Assembly (NCBI GenBank): GCA_003282485.1
Contig: QBZD01000011.1
Coordinates: 1 to 32,854 of the forward strand
Direction: 5' to 3'
Source: Pelagibacteraceae bacterium AG-333-C14
GTDB taxonomy: Bacteria; Pseudomonadota; Alphaproteobacteria; Pelagibacterales; AG-422-B15
Length of the DNA: 32,854 nt
The notes under the pieces were generated by a model. The model made no database searches, was not told the origin of the DNA, and saw only the letters and a program-made list of their open reading frames with translations. A program made the translations under genes and the position numbers. Position 1 is the first letter of the stretch; each line of letters starts with the position of its first letter. Positions 18,982-27,868 of the stretch are shown in pieces.

Positions 18982-19824
18982 ATGAAAATAGTCCAAGACA
19001 ATAAATCTCTCAAAAATCTATGCAAATTACTAAAAACACAGAAAGTTATCTATCTAGATACTGAGTTTAAAAGAGACAGAACATACTGGCCGAAACTATG
19101 CACTATTCAATTTAAAACACAGCGAAACGTATATTTGGTAGACATGCTTCTAATTGAGCAAATGAATATGAATGCACTAAAAGAAATATTAATAGATAAA
19201 AAGTTAAGAAAAGTAATTCATTCAGCTAAGCAAGATATTGAGGTCATTAATTACGCTTTAGATATCAAAATCGAAAATATTTTTGACACTCAAATGGCCT
19301 ATAATGTGCTTCATGGAGGCGATGAAATTGGCTATACAAATTTAGTGGAAAAACTTTTTCAAATAAAATTGTCTAAAAAGTATCAAGTTTCAGATTGGGA
19401 ATCAAGGCCACTTAGTAAAAATCAGCTGGCATATGCCGAAAATGATGTTTTATATTTACCGAAAATTTATACTTATTTAATTAATTTTATAAAAAATAGA
19501 AACTTAATAAATAAAATTAATAATAAAAACCAAGAACTAACTGAGAATAATGACATTTATAATCCAAAGTTTGCATATAAAAAAATTAAAACAAAAAATT
19601 TTAATCAAAAAGAAAAAACTCTACTAAAAAAGTACTCTAAATGGAGAGAGGTCTGTGCACAAAATCTAAACATACCCAGGAACTGGGTTATTTCAGATAA
19701 AAATTTAATCAAAGCATCTAAAGGCAAAGAGGTTGGTTTAGAGAAAAATAAAAAAATGTACAACCAGCAACTAAGTAAATTTAGTGATTATATTAATTCA
19801 AAAAATCTCTCAAAAAAGGGATAG
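18982..19824 (+). CDS. rnd: Ribonuclease D (shortened C-terminus)
   Basis: 3'-5' exoribonuclease of the DEDDy family that trims tRNA precursors. Exo I is YLDTEF with Asp26 and Glu28, Exo II is HSAKQDIEVI with Asp85, and Exo III is YAENDVLYLP with Tyr151 and Asp155, so the active site is complete. At 280 residues it is about 100 shorter than E. coli RNase D; only one reduced HRDC-like segment (KYSKWREVCAQNLNIPRNWV) follows the nuclease domain. A -10-like TATAGT (18969-18974) ends 7 bases before the ATG, suggesting a leaderless mRNA. The gene ends in TAG and its last 32 bases overlap the opposing hdaA. Confidence 0.93.
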   Translation: MKIVQDNKSLKNLCKLLKTQKVIYLDTEFKRDRTYWPKLCTIQFKTQRNVYLVDMLLIEQMNMNALKEILIDKKLRKVIHSAKQDIEVINYALDIKIENIFDTQMAYNVLHGGDEIGYTNLVEKLFQIKLSKKYQVSDWESRPLSKNQLAYAENDVLYLPKIYTYLINFIKNRNLINKINNKNQELTENNDIYNPKFAYKKIKTKNFNQKEKTLLKKYSKWREVCAQNLNIPRNWVISDKNLIKASKGKEVGLEKNKKMYNQQLSKFSDYINSKNLSKKG

Positions 19825-20446
19825 TAATCTTGCTTTTAGTTTGCATGGAAGAAAAATTAATTTTTTCCATAAATTGGTATAGTTTTGAATAATCTCTTTC
19901 GACTCGTTTGGTGAGATATTCTATTACATTAGATTCTACTTTTAATTGAAGATCACTAAAGAACTTAACTATTAAGATTTTTATTAGTCTATCATCTGGG
20001 TCATCTATATAAGAAGAAGTAAATGAATTAAATCTTGACCTTAAATCATTTAACGAGATTTTAAAGTTAGCATCTGTGTCAACTGAACAAAGTATTTTAA
20101 ATTTCTTGAGCACCAAATTATTGTAAAAATGAAAAAAATCATTTTCACTCTCCACTTTGAGGTAATGCAAATCATCAATTGCATAACTACAGCTAGATGA
20201 CAAATTTTTCCAATTACTTACCTCATTACAATTAAGAAAAGTAGCGTTATTGTTAGCTGTCCATATTTTTAATAAGTGCGTCTTCCCAGATTTTGACTTA
20301 CCATAGACGACCGCTGAACCATTGAACCAATTATTTGTTTCATTAAGTAAAGATGAAACTTGCTGGTTACTTTCACTAATAAAAAAATCATTAGGATCGA
20401 AATTTTCAACATTGCCTAAATCAAAAACTAACTGACCTTTATTCAT
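19793..20446 (-). CDS. hdaA: HdaA, DnaA-related regulator of replication initiation
   Basis: Hda-type proteins bind the DNA-loaded sliding clamp and trigger ATP hydrolysis by DnaA, preventing re-initiation. The 217 residues begin with a clamp-binding motif QLVFDL (residues 5-10). Walker A is GKSKSGKTH (49-57) and Walker B is YAIDDLHYL with Asp91-Asp92; DLRSRFNSF corresponds to the arginine-finger (box VII) region. It lacks the DnaA DNA-binding domain IV, which separates it from DnaA itself. It starts directly after the pgsA-like stop, and hdaA downstream of a CDP-alcohol phosphatidyltransferase is a usual alphaproteobacterial arrangement. Its 3' end overlaps rnd by 32 bases. Confidence 0.88.
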   Translation of the reverse strand: MNKGQLVFDLGNVENFDPNDFFISESNQQVSSLLNETNNWFNGSAVVYGKSKSGKTHLLKIWTANNNATFLNCNEVSNWKNLSSSCSYAIDDLHYLKVESENDFFHFYNNLVLKKFKILCSVDTDANFKISLNDLRSRFNSFTSSYIDDPDDRLIKILIVKFFSDLQLKVESNVIEYLTKRVERDYSKLYQFMEKINFSSMQTKSKITIPFLRDFLN

Positions 20447-20992
20447 CTAATTAATACTTTCCATCCAATATCTTATATAAATAAACAACGATATTAATGT
20501 AGTAATTACAACGATCCCTATCAGTAATTCAATTAACCTCGTCTCATTTATCAAATTTTCAAATCCTGCTGTATTGCCTAATAATGTAGCTATTACTAAA
20601 AAAAATTGAAAAAAAGTGTTCCACTTACTTACTTTACTAGTCTTTAATTTAATCTTTATTCCTGCGAAAAATGTTATTACAAAAGAGCCTAAGATAATGA
20701 TATCTCTTGATATTACTAGGATGATGATAAAAACTGGTAAAAGATTTGCTGTGCCAATCAATATATAGATTGAAATCACAAATGCTTTATCAGCAATAGC
20801 ATCTAAGTAGGAACCCAATTCACTTTCCACCTTTAAAGACCTTGCTATAAATCCATCCAAAAAATCACTAACGGCAATAAGGATTGTAAAAAGAGCTGCA
20901 TAAAAAAATAAATCAATTAATAGTAACCAAGCTACGATGGGAATAGTTATTAATCTGAATATCGACAATAAATTAGGAATATTCTTAATCAT
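20447..20992 (-). CDS. CDP-alcohol phosphatidyltransferase (PgsA-like)
   Basis: Integral membrane enzyme that transfers a phosphatidyl group from CDP-diacylglycerol to an alcohol, most likely glycerol 3-phosphate. The 181 residues carry the full family signature Dx2DGx2ARx8Gx3Dx3D: Asp43, Asp46, Gly47, Ala50, Arg51, Gly60, Asp64 and Asp68. About five hydrophobic segments are visible. The length fits PgsA (phosphatidylglycerophosphate synthase), but Alphaproteobacteria often have a second, dedicated pgsA elsewhere, so I leave the symbol empty. It overlaps the DUF2066 gene by 8 bases and abuts hdaA, so the three genes form one operon. Confidence 0.88.
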   Translation of the reverse strand: MIKNIPNLLSIFRLITIPIVAWLLLIDLFFYAALFTILIAVSDFLDGFIARSLKVESELGSYLDAIADKAFVISIYILIGTANLLPVFIIILVISRDIIILGSFVITFFAGIKIKLKTSKVSKWNTFFQFFLVIATLLGNTAGFENLINETRLIELLIGIVVITTLISLFIYIRYWMESIN

Positions 20993-22061
20993 ACAAGCTA
21001 ATTTTATAGTAAGGACCCATATTAGCTACATCAATATTATTTTGAGACATTATTAATTCTAACTTATTATTATTACCAGAAAAATTAATAACCCCTTCAA
21101 CCCTAGACAGACTAAATGAAGTGACGTGGAAGGAATTAAGCAACTCTAAAGTTTCTAGTTCTGTTCTTAGTTTTACCCAATCATCGATTGAATTAATATC
21201 ATAAACAAAATTATACAAAAACTTATCATTCGATTGTTTTGTTATATCAATCCAAACTGATAATAACTCAGAATTAATATCTTTAATGATCTGATCAAAA
21301 ATATCATCTCTATAAAAGCTATTTTCTTCTATGAATGTTTTTCTAAATACATTTTCTTTATTATTTGCTATTAACTTAATAATAATCTCAAATTTTATTT
21401 TATTATTTTCAACACTGGTTGGATTACACCAAATCAATATAGCGTCCTTGATATCGCTCACTAGGTTTAAATTCGATCCTTCCAAGAATGTTGCTAAATC
21501 TAACTGATACATTTCAGATGAAGAGAAAGTTCTTACGTTTAAATTAATTTTACTTCCAATATTATTTATTTTTTTCCATTCTGAGTTCCATTTATTAAAT
21601 AATGTAAAGAAATTAAATTGATTTGAAAATGCAATATAGGCAGTAATGTCTTTTGAGCTCACTTCTGAATATATTAATAAGCGGGAGTCATAAAACTCTC
21701 TAACTTTGAATGGGCTGAAATAAACATTAAAACTGCCACTATAAGTTTCAGATGATATTTTTTCATCAACAAACTCAATACTCTCTACTAAATATTCATA
21801 ATTAATATCACTTGTTTCAATGATTTGATTATAACCTCTGGGTGTCAGAAGCTTTTTTGAAATTTTCTCAAATGCTAATTTTTCTGCTTTTAAAATTGCT
21901 AGATTTCTTACATTTGAATTATTAGCATATGGAATTTTCACTTCAATATTCATTTCTGAAAAAAATAAATCATCATTAGCCATAATGGGAAAATTCAAAA
22001 ATAAGATTAAGATAACAGCAAGTAACCCTTTAATATGTTTGGCGAAAAATTGATAAATCAT
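20985..22061 (-). CDS. DUF2066 domain-containing secreted protein
   Basis: A 358-residue exported protein of unknown function. The frame stays open to 22100, but that would run into purM; ATG 22061 begins a good signal peptide (KGLLAVILILFLNFPIMA before NDDLFF). The N-terminal half matches the DUF2066 pattern: ILKAEKLAFEKISKKLL, a SETYSGSFNVYFSPFKVREFY segment, and LIYSEV; the rest is beta-rich. It is commonly found between purM and the CDP-alcohol phosphatidyltransferase/hdaA genes in Alphaproteobacteria. The start lies only 17 bases from the divergent purM start, and TACTAT ending 6 bases upstream suggests a leaderless transcript. Start choice is moderately certain. Confidence 0.78.
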   Translation of the reverse strand: MIYQFFAKHIKGLLAVILILFLNFPIMANDDLFFSEMNIEVKIPYANNSNVRNLAILKAEKLAFEKISKKLLTPRGYNQIIETSDINYEYLVESIEFVDEKISSETYSGSFNVYFSPFKVREFYDSRLLIYSEVSSKDITAYIAFSNQFNFFTLFNKWNSEWKKINNIGSKINLNVRTFSSSEMYQLDLATFLEGSNLNLVSDIKDAILIWCNPTSVENNKIKFEIIIKLIANNKENVFRKTFIEENSFYRDDIFDQIIKDINSELLSVWIDITKQSNDKFLYNFVYDINSIDDWVKLRTELETLELLNSFHVTSFSLSRVEGVINFSGNNNKLELIMSQNNIDVANMGPYYKISLYD

Positions 22062-22078
22062 ATATATATAGTAGACAA
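22062..22078. promoter_or_regulatory. Seventeen-base divergent promoter between DUF2066 and purM
   Basis: Only 17 bases separate the two start codons, and they include an alternating TA run. On the plus strand TATAGT (22067-22072) ends 6 bases before the purM ATG; on the minus strand TACTAT ends 6 bases before the DUF2066 ATG. If these are the -10 boxes, both mRNAs would begin at or next to their start codons. No Shine-Dalgarno sequence is visible for either gene. TA-rich DNA makes chance matches likely. Confidence 0.4.
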
Positions 22079-23125
22079 ATGAAAAAATTATCATACTCAA
22101 GTTCTGGTGTAAGCATCAACAAGGGAAATGAGTTTGTAAGCAAAATTAGCAACTTAATCAAAAAAGATAAAGATCTTATTAAAACTGAAATTGGAGGATT
22201 TTCAGGTCAGTTTCCCTTAAGTTCTAAAATTAAAAAGCCAATACTAGTTGGAGCAACAGATGGTGTGGGGACAAAAATTCAAATTGCAGAGGAAATGAAT
22301 GATCATAAAACAATTGGTATAGATTTAGTAGCTATGTGTGTGAATGACCTGATTGTTGATAAAGCAACTCCATTATTTTTTTTAGACTACATCTCAACTG
22401 GAAAATTAAATGTATCCAAAGGCGTTGATATAATTAAAGGGATTATAAAAGGATGCAAAATTTCACATTGTGCTTTACTTGGCGGTGAAACAGCCGAGCA
22501 TCCGGGATATGATACTAAGGAAAAATATGATTTAGCTGGTTTTTGTGTTGGAGTAAAAAGTGGTATTTCGAAGAAAGTTTTCAAATTAAAAAAAAGTGAT
22601 CTTATCATCGGAATTGAGTCGTCTGGAATCCACTCAAATGGCTTTTCACTCATCCGTAAAATTATAAAAGACAATAATATTAGTCTAAAAAAGAAAATTA
22701 TCAAAAATAGTACATTAGGGAAAATATTATTAAAGCCTACACATATTTACGTTGATGTAATTCTTGATCTTTTTAGCAAAAATCTTATTAAGACTTGTTC
22801 ACACATTACTGGTGGCGGTGTAACCGAAAACTTACCCAGGTCAATCAGTAAAAATACCAAAGCTATAATAGATCTGAATAAATGGAAACTTCCAGTAATA
22901 TTTAAATGGATTAGTAGTTTTAATGTATCTCAAAATGAGATGTTACGAACATTTAATTGTGGCTATGGAATGGTAGTCATTATTGACAAAGAAAATCTTA
23001 GTAAAGTTAGAAAAGTTATAAAAAAATATAAATTCAAATCAAATATAATTGGCAATGTTGACGTAAAAAAATCTGCTCAAGAAAAAAGCATAAAATTTAT
23101 TGGAAGACTCAATTTCAATGATTAA
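22079..23125 (+). CDS. purM: Phosphoribosylformylglycinamidine cyclo-ligase (AIR synthetase)
   Basis: Closes the imidazole ring of purines: FGAM plus ATP gives AIR. The 348 residues show the family landmarks YSSSGVSINKGNEFV at the N-terminus, VGATDGVGTKIQIA, GIDLVAMCVNDLIV, LLGGETAEHPGY, GIESSGIHSNGFSL and HITGGGVTENLPR. Length is normal. The start at 22079 is fixed by the N-terminal match. It overlaps purN by 8 bases; purM-purN is a conserved pair. Confidence 0.97.
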   Translation: MKKLSYSSSGVSINKGNEFVSKISNLIKKDKDLIKTEIGGFSGQFPLSSKIKKPILVGATDGVGTKIQIAEEMNDHKTIGIDLVAMCVNDLIVDKATPLFFLDYISTGKLNVSKGVDIIKGIIKGCKISHCALLGGETAEHPGYDTKEKYDLAGFCVGVKSGISKKVFKLKKSDLIIGIESSGIHSNGFSLIRKIIKDNNISLKKKIIKNSTLGKILLKPTHIYVDVILDLFSKNLIKTCSHITGGGVTENLPRSISKNTKAIIDLNKWKLPVIFKWISSFNVSQNEMLRTFNCGYGMVVIIDKENLSKVRKVIKKYKFKSNIIGNVDVKKSAQEKSIKFIGRLNFND

Positions 23126-23690
23126 AAAACCTATCGGGGTTTTTATATCTGGCAGAGGCTCTAATTTAGAATCGATTATCAATGCTTGTAAAGATGGAAA
23201 CTTTCCAGCAAAAGTTGTATGTGTTTTTTCTGACAATGCTAATGCAGCGGGTCTTCAATTTGCATCAAAAAATAATATTGATACTCATACTCTAGATTTA
23301 AATAATTTTGAGAGCAAAGGTCATTATGAAGAAGAGATTCTTAAACTACTAAAACCTTATAATATTGAGCTTATTTGTCTTGCAGGATATATGAAAACAG
23401 TTACCGATAAATTAATCAATAGCTTTCCAAACAGAATAATAAACATACACCCCTCCCTTCTTCCTAAATTTAAAGGCCTAAATACTCACCAGAGAGCATT
23501 GGATGCTCAAGAAGTCGTATCAGGATGCAGTGTGCATTATGTAAATAGTAAAGTAGACGATGGAAAAATCATTATGCAAACTTCTGTTGCTATTGAAAAG
23601 ACAGATAATGCAGATACATTGTCAAAAAAAGTTCTAAAAGCAGAACACGAGCTTTACCCTGCTTCAATAATAAAATTACTTAGGAAATAA
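23118..23690 (+). CDS. purN: Phosphoribosylglycinamide formyltransferase (GART)
   Basis: Transfers a formyl group from 10-formyltetrahydrofolate to GAR in purine synthesis. I start at ATG 23118 (ATGATTAA overlap with the purM stop, 8 bases), not at the in-frame ATG 23100, because the family's N-terminus is close to [16 protein letters not shown]. From here it is 190 residues. Motifs: [13 protein letters not shown] with the catalytic Asn and His, GCSVHYV, and DDGKIIMQ with the catalytic Asp. Its last 11 bases overlap ndk on the other strand. Confidence 0.96.
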   Translation: MIKKPIGVFISGRGSNLESIINACKDGNFPAKVVCVFSDNANAAGLQFASKNNIDTHTLDLNNFESKGHYEEEILKLLKPYNIELICLAGYMKTVTDKLINSFPNRIINIHPSLLPKFKGLNTHQRALDAQEVVSGCSVHYVNSKVDDGKIIMQTSVAIEKTDNADTLSKKVLKAEHELYPASIIKLLRK

Positions 23691-24102
23691 TATCTTCTTC
23701 TGAAAAAAAGTGACTTATCTCAATTTTTGCATTTTCAAGGCTGTCGGAGCCATGAACGGAGTTCTTTTCTAGTGATAAAGCATATTTTTTTCTTATTGTG
23801 CCTTCAGCGGCCTCTTCAGGATTAGTAGCTCCCATAATTTCTCTATTTCTTTTTACAGCATCTTCCCCTTCGAGAACCTGAACTACAATTGGCCCAGAAC
23901 ACATAAAATCGCACAAACTTTGAAAAAAAGGTCTCTCTTTATGAACTTCATAAAATTGTGAAGCCTTTGCTTGATCTAGCTTTAACCTCTTAGAAGCGAC
24001 AACCCTCAATCCTGCATTTTCTAGCATTGCAGTGATTTCACCTATTTTATTTCTTTCAACTGCATCTGGCTTAATAATTGAAAATGTTCTTTCAGTACTC
24101 AT
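23680..24102 (-). CDS. ndk: Nucleoside diphosphate kinase
   Basis: Balances nucleoside triphosphate pools by phosphate transfer from ATP to NDPs through a phosphohistidine. The 140 residues align end to end with bacterial Ndk: [15 protein letters not shown], the active-site His117 in [12 protein letters not shown] (the same number as in E. coli), and [15 protein letters not shown]. It overlaps the pepA stop by 1 base (TAATG), so the two are translationally coupled. In many Alphaproteobacteria holC lies between pepA and ndk; here it does not. Confidence 0.97.
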   Translation of the reverse strand: MSTERTFSIIKPDAVERNKIGEITAMLENAGLRVVASKRLKLDQAKASQFYEVHKERPFFQSLCDFMCSGPIVVQVLEGEDAVKRNREIMGATNPEEAAEGTIRKKYALSLEKNSVHGSDSLENAKIEISHFFSEEDIIS

Positions 24103-25613
24103 TATTTGCCCTCATGATATTTTGATACAAACTTGTTTAGAAGCTTTACTCCAAATGCGGTTGCACCTTTTGGAGATGTCGGTAAATTTGTTTTTGACCA
24201 TGTTGTTCCAGCAATGTCTAAATGTGCCCAAGGGACCTTATTAACAAATCTTTGTAAAAATTGAGCTGCAGTAATAGAGCCCGCTCCTCTTCCACTAGAA
24301 ATGTTTTGCATATCTGCAATTGGTGAATTTATCATTTTATCAAATTTATCATGAAGCGGGAATCTCCATAGTTTTTCATCTTCAATCTTACCAGCATCTT
24401 CCAGCTGCTTACTTAATTTGTCGTTATTGGAAAATAATCCTGCATATTCATTGCCGATTGCGATAATTATTGCTCCAGTTAAAGTAGCTAAATCAACCAT
24501 TAACTCAGGCTTATATTTCTCTTGGGTATACCAGAGAGCATCAGCAAGCACTAGCCTGCCTTCAGCGTCAGTATTTAAAACCTCTATTGTTTGACCTGAA
24601 TAAGATTTCACTACATCACTTGGTCTTGTTGCCATATTTCCAATGTGATTCTCGACAAGACCTACAACACCTACTACATTAGCCTTAGCTTTTCTTAGGG
24701 CCAATGTCTTCATTAAACCAATTACAACACCTGAACCTCCCATATCATATTTCATTTCTTCCATTCCACCTGCAGGCTTAAGTGAAACTCCACCTGTGTC
24801 AAATGATACTCCTTTACCTATAAACGCGATTGGTTTTTTCTTTTTATTTTTATGGCCTTTCCATTCCATGATGGCCAGCTTGGACTCATGTTCACTTCCA
24901 CGGCCAACACTGAGTAATGAGCCCATGCCCAGTTTTGTCATTTCTTTTTCACCAAGAATTGTAACTTTCACGCCTATTTTCTCAAGTGAGGCGGCATTTT
25001 TAGCTAATTCAGGTGGCGTCATAACATTTGGGGGTTCAGTAACAAGGTTTCTGGTCATAGTTACACCCTCATGAATTGCCTTCACTGTTTCGTAGTTTTT
25101 TTCTAATCTCAAAAATTGATCTGTGTAAATTTTAATTTTTAGTTTTTTGCTTGTTGTTTTCGTATCTTTTTTGGAAAAATATTTTGTAAACTTATAAGAC
25201 GCCAATAGAATTCCTAGTAGCAACTCACTTGTTGAGTTCACAAAGCTTAATTTAGATGTAGTAATTCCATCAGGATAAATGATGACGTTATTTTCTTTAT
25301 AAAATTTTACAAGCGATAGTATATTTCCTCCTAAGATTTGAAATTCTCTATTAGAGGCGTTCTTTATATTTTTTAATTTAAATATATATAATTTTGAGAG
25401 ATTAAGGTTTTGCGGATTATGAATAATCAAATAGTCAAAATTTTTTGATTTTCTAATCCTGAATGACTCGTCGGCATTGATTGTATTTGATAGGTGTTTT
25501 TTTGAGAGCTGGTCTAGTTTTTTACCATAGCCAATTAATTTGCAGTTATGATCACAGAATGTAATGCCAATAGCACCTTTTTCTTGTTTTAAGTTATTAA
25601 ATTGAATATCCAT
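24102..25613 (-). CDS. pepA: Leucyl aminopeptidase (M17 family)
   Basis: Cytosolic hexameric dimetal exopeptidase removing N-terminal residues from peptides. It has 503 residues, normal for the family. The C-terminal catalytic domain has [17 protein letters not shown] (metal-ligand Lys and Asp), the signature [14 protein letters not shown], and the bicarbonate/substrate region [18 protein letters not shown]. The N-terminal domain is poorly conserved, as usual. AAAGG lies 9 bases before the ATG as a ribosome-binding site. It is divergent from lptF across 40 bases, a pairing conserved in Proteobacteria. Confidence 0.96.
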   Translation of the reverse strand: MDIQFNNLKQEKGAIGITFCDHNCKLIGYGKKLDQLSKKHLSNTINADESFRIRKSKNFDYLIIHNPQNLNLSKLYIFKLKNIKNASNREFQILGGNILSLVKFYKENNVIIYPDGITTSKLSFVNSTSELLLGILLASYKFTKYFSKKDTKTTSKKLKIKIYTDQFLRLEKNYETVKAIHEGVTMTRNLVTEPPNVMTPPELAKNAASLEKIGVKVTILGEKEMTKLGMGSLLSVGRGSEHESKLAIMEWKGHKNKKKKPIAFIGKGVSFDTGGVSLKPAGGMEEMKYDMGGSGVVIGLMKTLALRKAKANVVGVVGLVENHIGNMATRPSDVVKSYSGQTIEVLNTDAEGRLVLADALWYTQEKYKPELMVDLATLTGAIIIAIGNEYAGLFSNNDKLSKQLEDAGKIEDEKLWRFPLHDKFDKMINSPIADMQNISSGRGAGSITAAQFLQRFVNKVPWAHLDIAGTTWSKTNLPTSPKGATAFGVKLLNKFVSKYHEGK

Positions 25614-25637
25614 ACGTGTATACCTTTAACAAAATAT

Positions 25638-25646
25638 TGATATAAT
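25638..25646 (+). promoter_or_regulatory. Extended -10 promoter of the lptF operon
   Basis: TGATATAAT is a perfect extended -10 (TGnTATAAT). It ends 7 bases before the lptF ATG at 25654, so transcription should begin at about the start codon. No good -35 is seen 16-18 bases upstream, which extended -10 promoters can do without. It would drive lptF-lptG-lptD-surA-rsmA. Confidence 0.6.
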
Positions 25647-25653
25647 TGAGAAA

Positions 25654-26769
25654 ATGTCAAGATTTACAACATATGCGATTAAAGAAATCACTTCAAGTTT
25701 TTTGTTTCTATCAGTTTTGCTAACTGGGATAATATGGTTAGGACAAGGATTGAGACATATTGACCTACTTACTTCAAATAATGTTTCTATTGAAACTTAT
25801 ATTTCTTATGTAGTTCTTTTGTTGCCTAAAATAACTCTGCTAACTTTTCCAATATGTGTATTTTTAGCTATCCTATTTAATCTAAATAGGCTTCGTAATG
25901 ATAGTGAGCTAATAATACTTGGAACCTCAGGAAAATCTGAAAAAAATATTTTAATAAAGCCCATAATTTTATTTTCTTCCATGATATTTCTAGTAGTTTT
26001 ATTTTTTAGTCTTTTTTTAACGCCTAGCTCATTAAAAGAACTTAGGTATAAAATTATTGAAATAAGATCCTCTGGCATACACATATCATTATTAAAAGAG
26101 AAAAAGTTTATCTCGCCTACTAATGATTTTACTATTTTCTTACAGGAGAGAAAAGATAACGAGATATTTGGACTTCTAATACATGACCAAAGCAATGCAG
26201 ACAAACCTCAGACTTACATAGCTGAGAAAGGAAAATTTATTTCAATCGATGATGTAAGTTTTTTAAAATTGTTCAATGGTTCTATACAAATATATGATAG
26301 CAGTGTAAATCGAGTTTCAGAAATTGCTTTTGATACCTATAATCTTGACCTTAGTCCTTATAGTAAGAAAGAAAGTACACACATTTACCCTGATGAATTG
26401 TCTACAAATGATATAAGAAATAACTTGGCGAATATGTCTCCTAAAAACTTTTCAAAATATGAAAAAGAACAATTTGCTGAATTACATAAAAGGTTTGTTA
26501 ATCCAATATATATAATGTTTTATGCATTACTGCCACTTCTTATGATTAATTTTTCTAAGAGGCCTGATGATAGCTGGCGCTACCCTATAATTGCCGTTTC
26601 CACTATAGCTTTTACAATCCAAATATTTCAAATTACGTTTTCGAATTTACTAATCGACAATAGTCAATTAGTTACATTTTATTACATTTTTCCTATAGTG
26701 TTAATTTTTATAATTGTAGTGTATATGTTTAAAGATTTTTTACATTTATTAAGAAATCAAAATGTTTAA
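25654..26769 (+). CDS. lptF: LPS export ABC transporter permease LptF
   Basis: One of two permeases that, with LptB, extract LPS from the inner membrane and push it along the LptC-A-D bridge. The 371 residues have six hydrophobic segments, three before and three after a periplasmic beta-jellyroll (about residues 130-250), the YjgP/YjgQ layout. Family features include the N-terminal YAIKEITSSFLFLSVLLTG, LRNDSELIILGTSG in the coupling region, and LHKRFVNPIYIMFYALLPLL near the C-terminus. It is first in the operon and overlaps lptG by 8 bases. Assignment as F rather than G rests on order and on the HKRF.NP motif. Confidence 0.92.
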   Translation: MSRFTTYAIKEITSSFLFLSVLLTGIIWLGQGLRHIDLLTSNNVSIETYISYVVLLLPKITLLTFPICVFLAILFNLNRLRNDSELIILGTSGKSEKNILIKPIILFSSMIFLVVLFFSLFLTPSSLKELRYKIIEIRSSGIHISLLKEKKFISPTNDFTIFLQERKDNEIFGLLIHDQSNADKPQTYIAEKGKFISIDDVSFLKLFNGSIQIYDSSVNRVSEIAFDTYNLDLSPYSKKESTHIYPDELSTNDIRNNLANMSPKNFSKYEKEQFAELHKRFVNPIYIMFYALLPLLMINFSKRPDDSWRYPIIAVSTIAFTIQIFQITFSNLLIDNSQLVTFYYIFPIVLIFIIVVYMFKDFLHLLRNQNV

Positions 26770-27868
26770 TAAAATAAATTATTATATATTAAAAAAGTTT
26801 TTATACTCGTTTTTAATAACTTTTGTTATATTGGCCTCTATTATCTTTATAGGAGACTTTGTTGAACAATTTAGAAAAACAGCAGGAAAAAATGTACCAT
26901 TTAATATTATATTACAGTTAACATTATTTAATTTTCCTAATCTAATCACTTATACTTTACCAATAACTTCTTTTTTTTCATCAATTTTGGCTCTATTAAT
27001 TTTAATAAGAAATTCAGAATTAATAGTAATTAGTGGCATGGGTATTTCTAATTTAAAAACTATTCTTCCAGCTTTACTTCTTCATTTCTTTATTGGCATT
27101 GTATTCATCACTCTAGCTAACCCGTTGATTGCTATATTTGATGACAGATATTCTAATTTAAAATATGAATACATAGATCGAGTTGATAAATTTGCTTCTA
27201 TTACAAAAAATGGTCTTTGGCTCAAGCAAGATAATTACGAAACAAATCTGACAAGTGTGCTTTACGCTAAAAGTACTGAGCAAGAAGGTAAAATATTAAA
27301 TTCATTTATGTTATTGGAATACGATGATAAAGGAACTTTTAATGGCCGAATCGATGGAAAAAAAGCTGAACTTAATGATGGATATTGGAGGATGTTCGAA
27401 ATTCAAGTTACACCTAAATACGGTGAAACAACATACCAAAATTACCTCAATTATAAAACTAATATTAAACCTGAGGATATATCAGATAGTCTTTCATCGC
27501 CCTCTAGTATTTCTATATGGCGCTTATTAACGTTTATTAATTTTCTTGAAGAATTAGGTTATTCTGCAATTGATTTCAAAATGCACTTATACAGCCTCAT
27601 AAGCTTACCCTTTTTTATTTCTGCGCTTGTTCTTTTGGCATTCTGCTTAGTTCAAGGGATTAAACAAAATGATAAATTTTCTAAAATCATTATAAGTTCA
27701 TTAAGCATAATATTTTTCTTATACTTTGTATCTAATTTGCTTAATGCCTTAGGATCAACTTCTCAAATTCATCCTGTTATTGCTAATTTTAGTATGCCAC
27801 TTATTACGTTTACGATGGGAATATTTATATATCAATACTCGGAGTTACAGCGAAAAAAGATTTTTTAA
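26762..27868 (+). CDS. lptG: LPS export ABC transporter permease LptG
   Basis: Partner permease of LptF. It has 368 residues with the same three-helix, periplasmic domain, three-helix layout. The N-terminus (NYYILKKFLYSFLITFVILA, FIGDFVEQFRK) and RNSELIVISGMGIS match LptG; the central part contains LWLKQDNYETNL, the beta-jellyroll. It overlaps lptF by 8 bases and the lptD ATG follows its stop with no gap, so lptF-lptG-lptD should be made together, consistent with one machine. Confidence 0.92.
   Translation: MFNKINYYILKKFLYSFLITFVILASIIFIGDFVEQFRKTAGKNVPFNIILQLTLFNFPNLITYTLPITSFFSSILALLILIRNSELIVISGMGISNLKTILPALLLHFFIGIVFITLANPLIAIFDDRYSNLKYEYIDRVDKFASITKNGLWLKQDNYETNLTSVLYAKSTEQEGKILNSFMLLEYDDKGTFNGRIDGKKAELNDGYWRMFEIQVTPKYGETTYQNYLNYKTNIKPEDISDSLSSPSSISIWRLLTFINFLEELGYSAIDFKMHLYSLISLPFFISALVLLAFCLVQGIKQNDKFSKIIISSLSIIFFLYFVSNLLNALGSTSQIHPVIANFSMPLITFTMGIFIYQYSELQRKKIF

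Noticed and set aside
25806-26204. 132-residue ORF antisense to lptF
   Set aside because: It lies wholly within lptF, has no start signal or recognisable domain, and its hydrophobic composition mirrors the membrane segments on the other strand.
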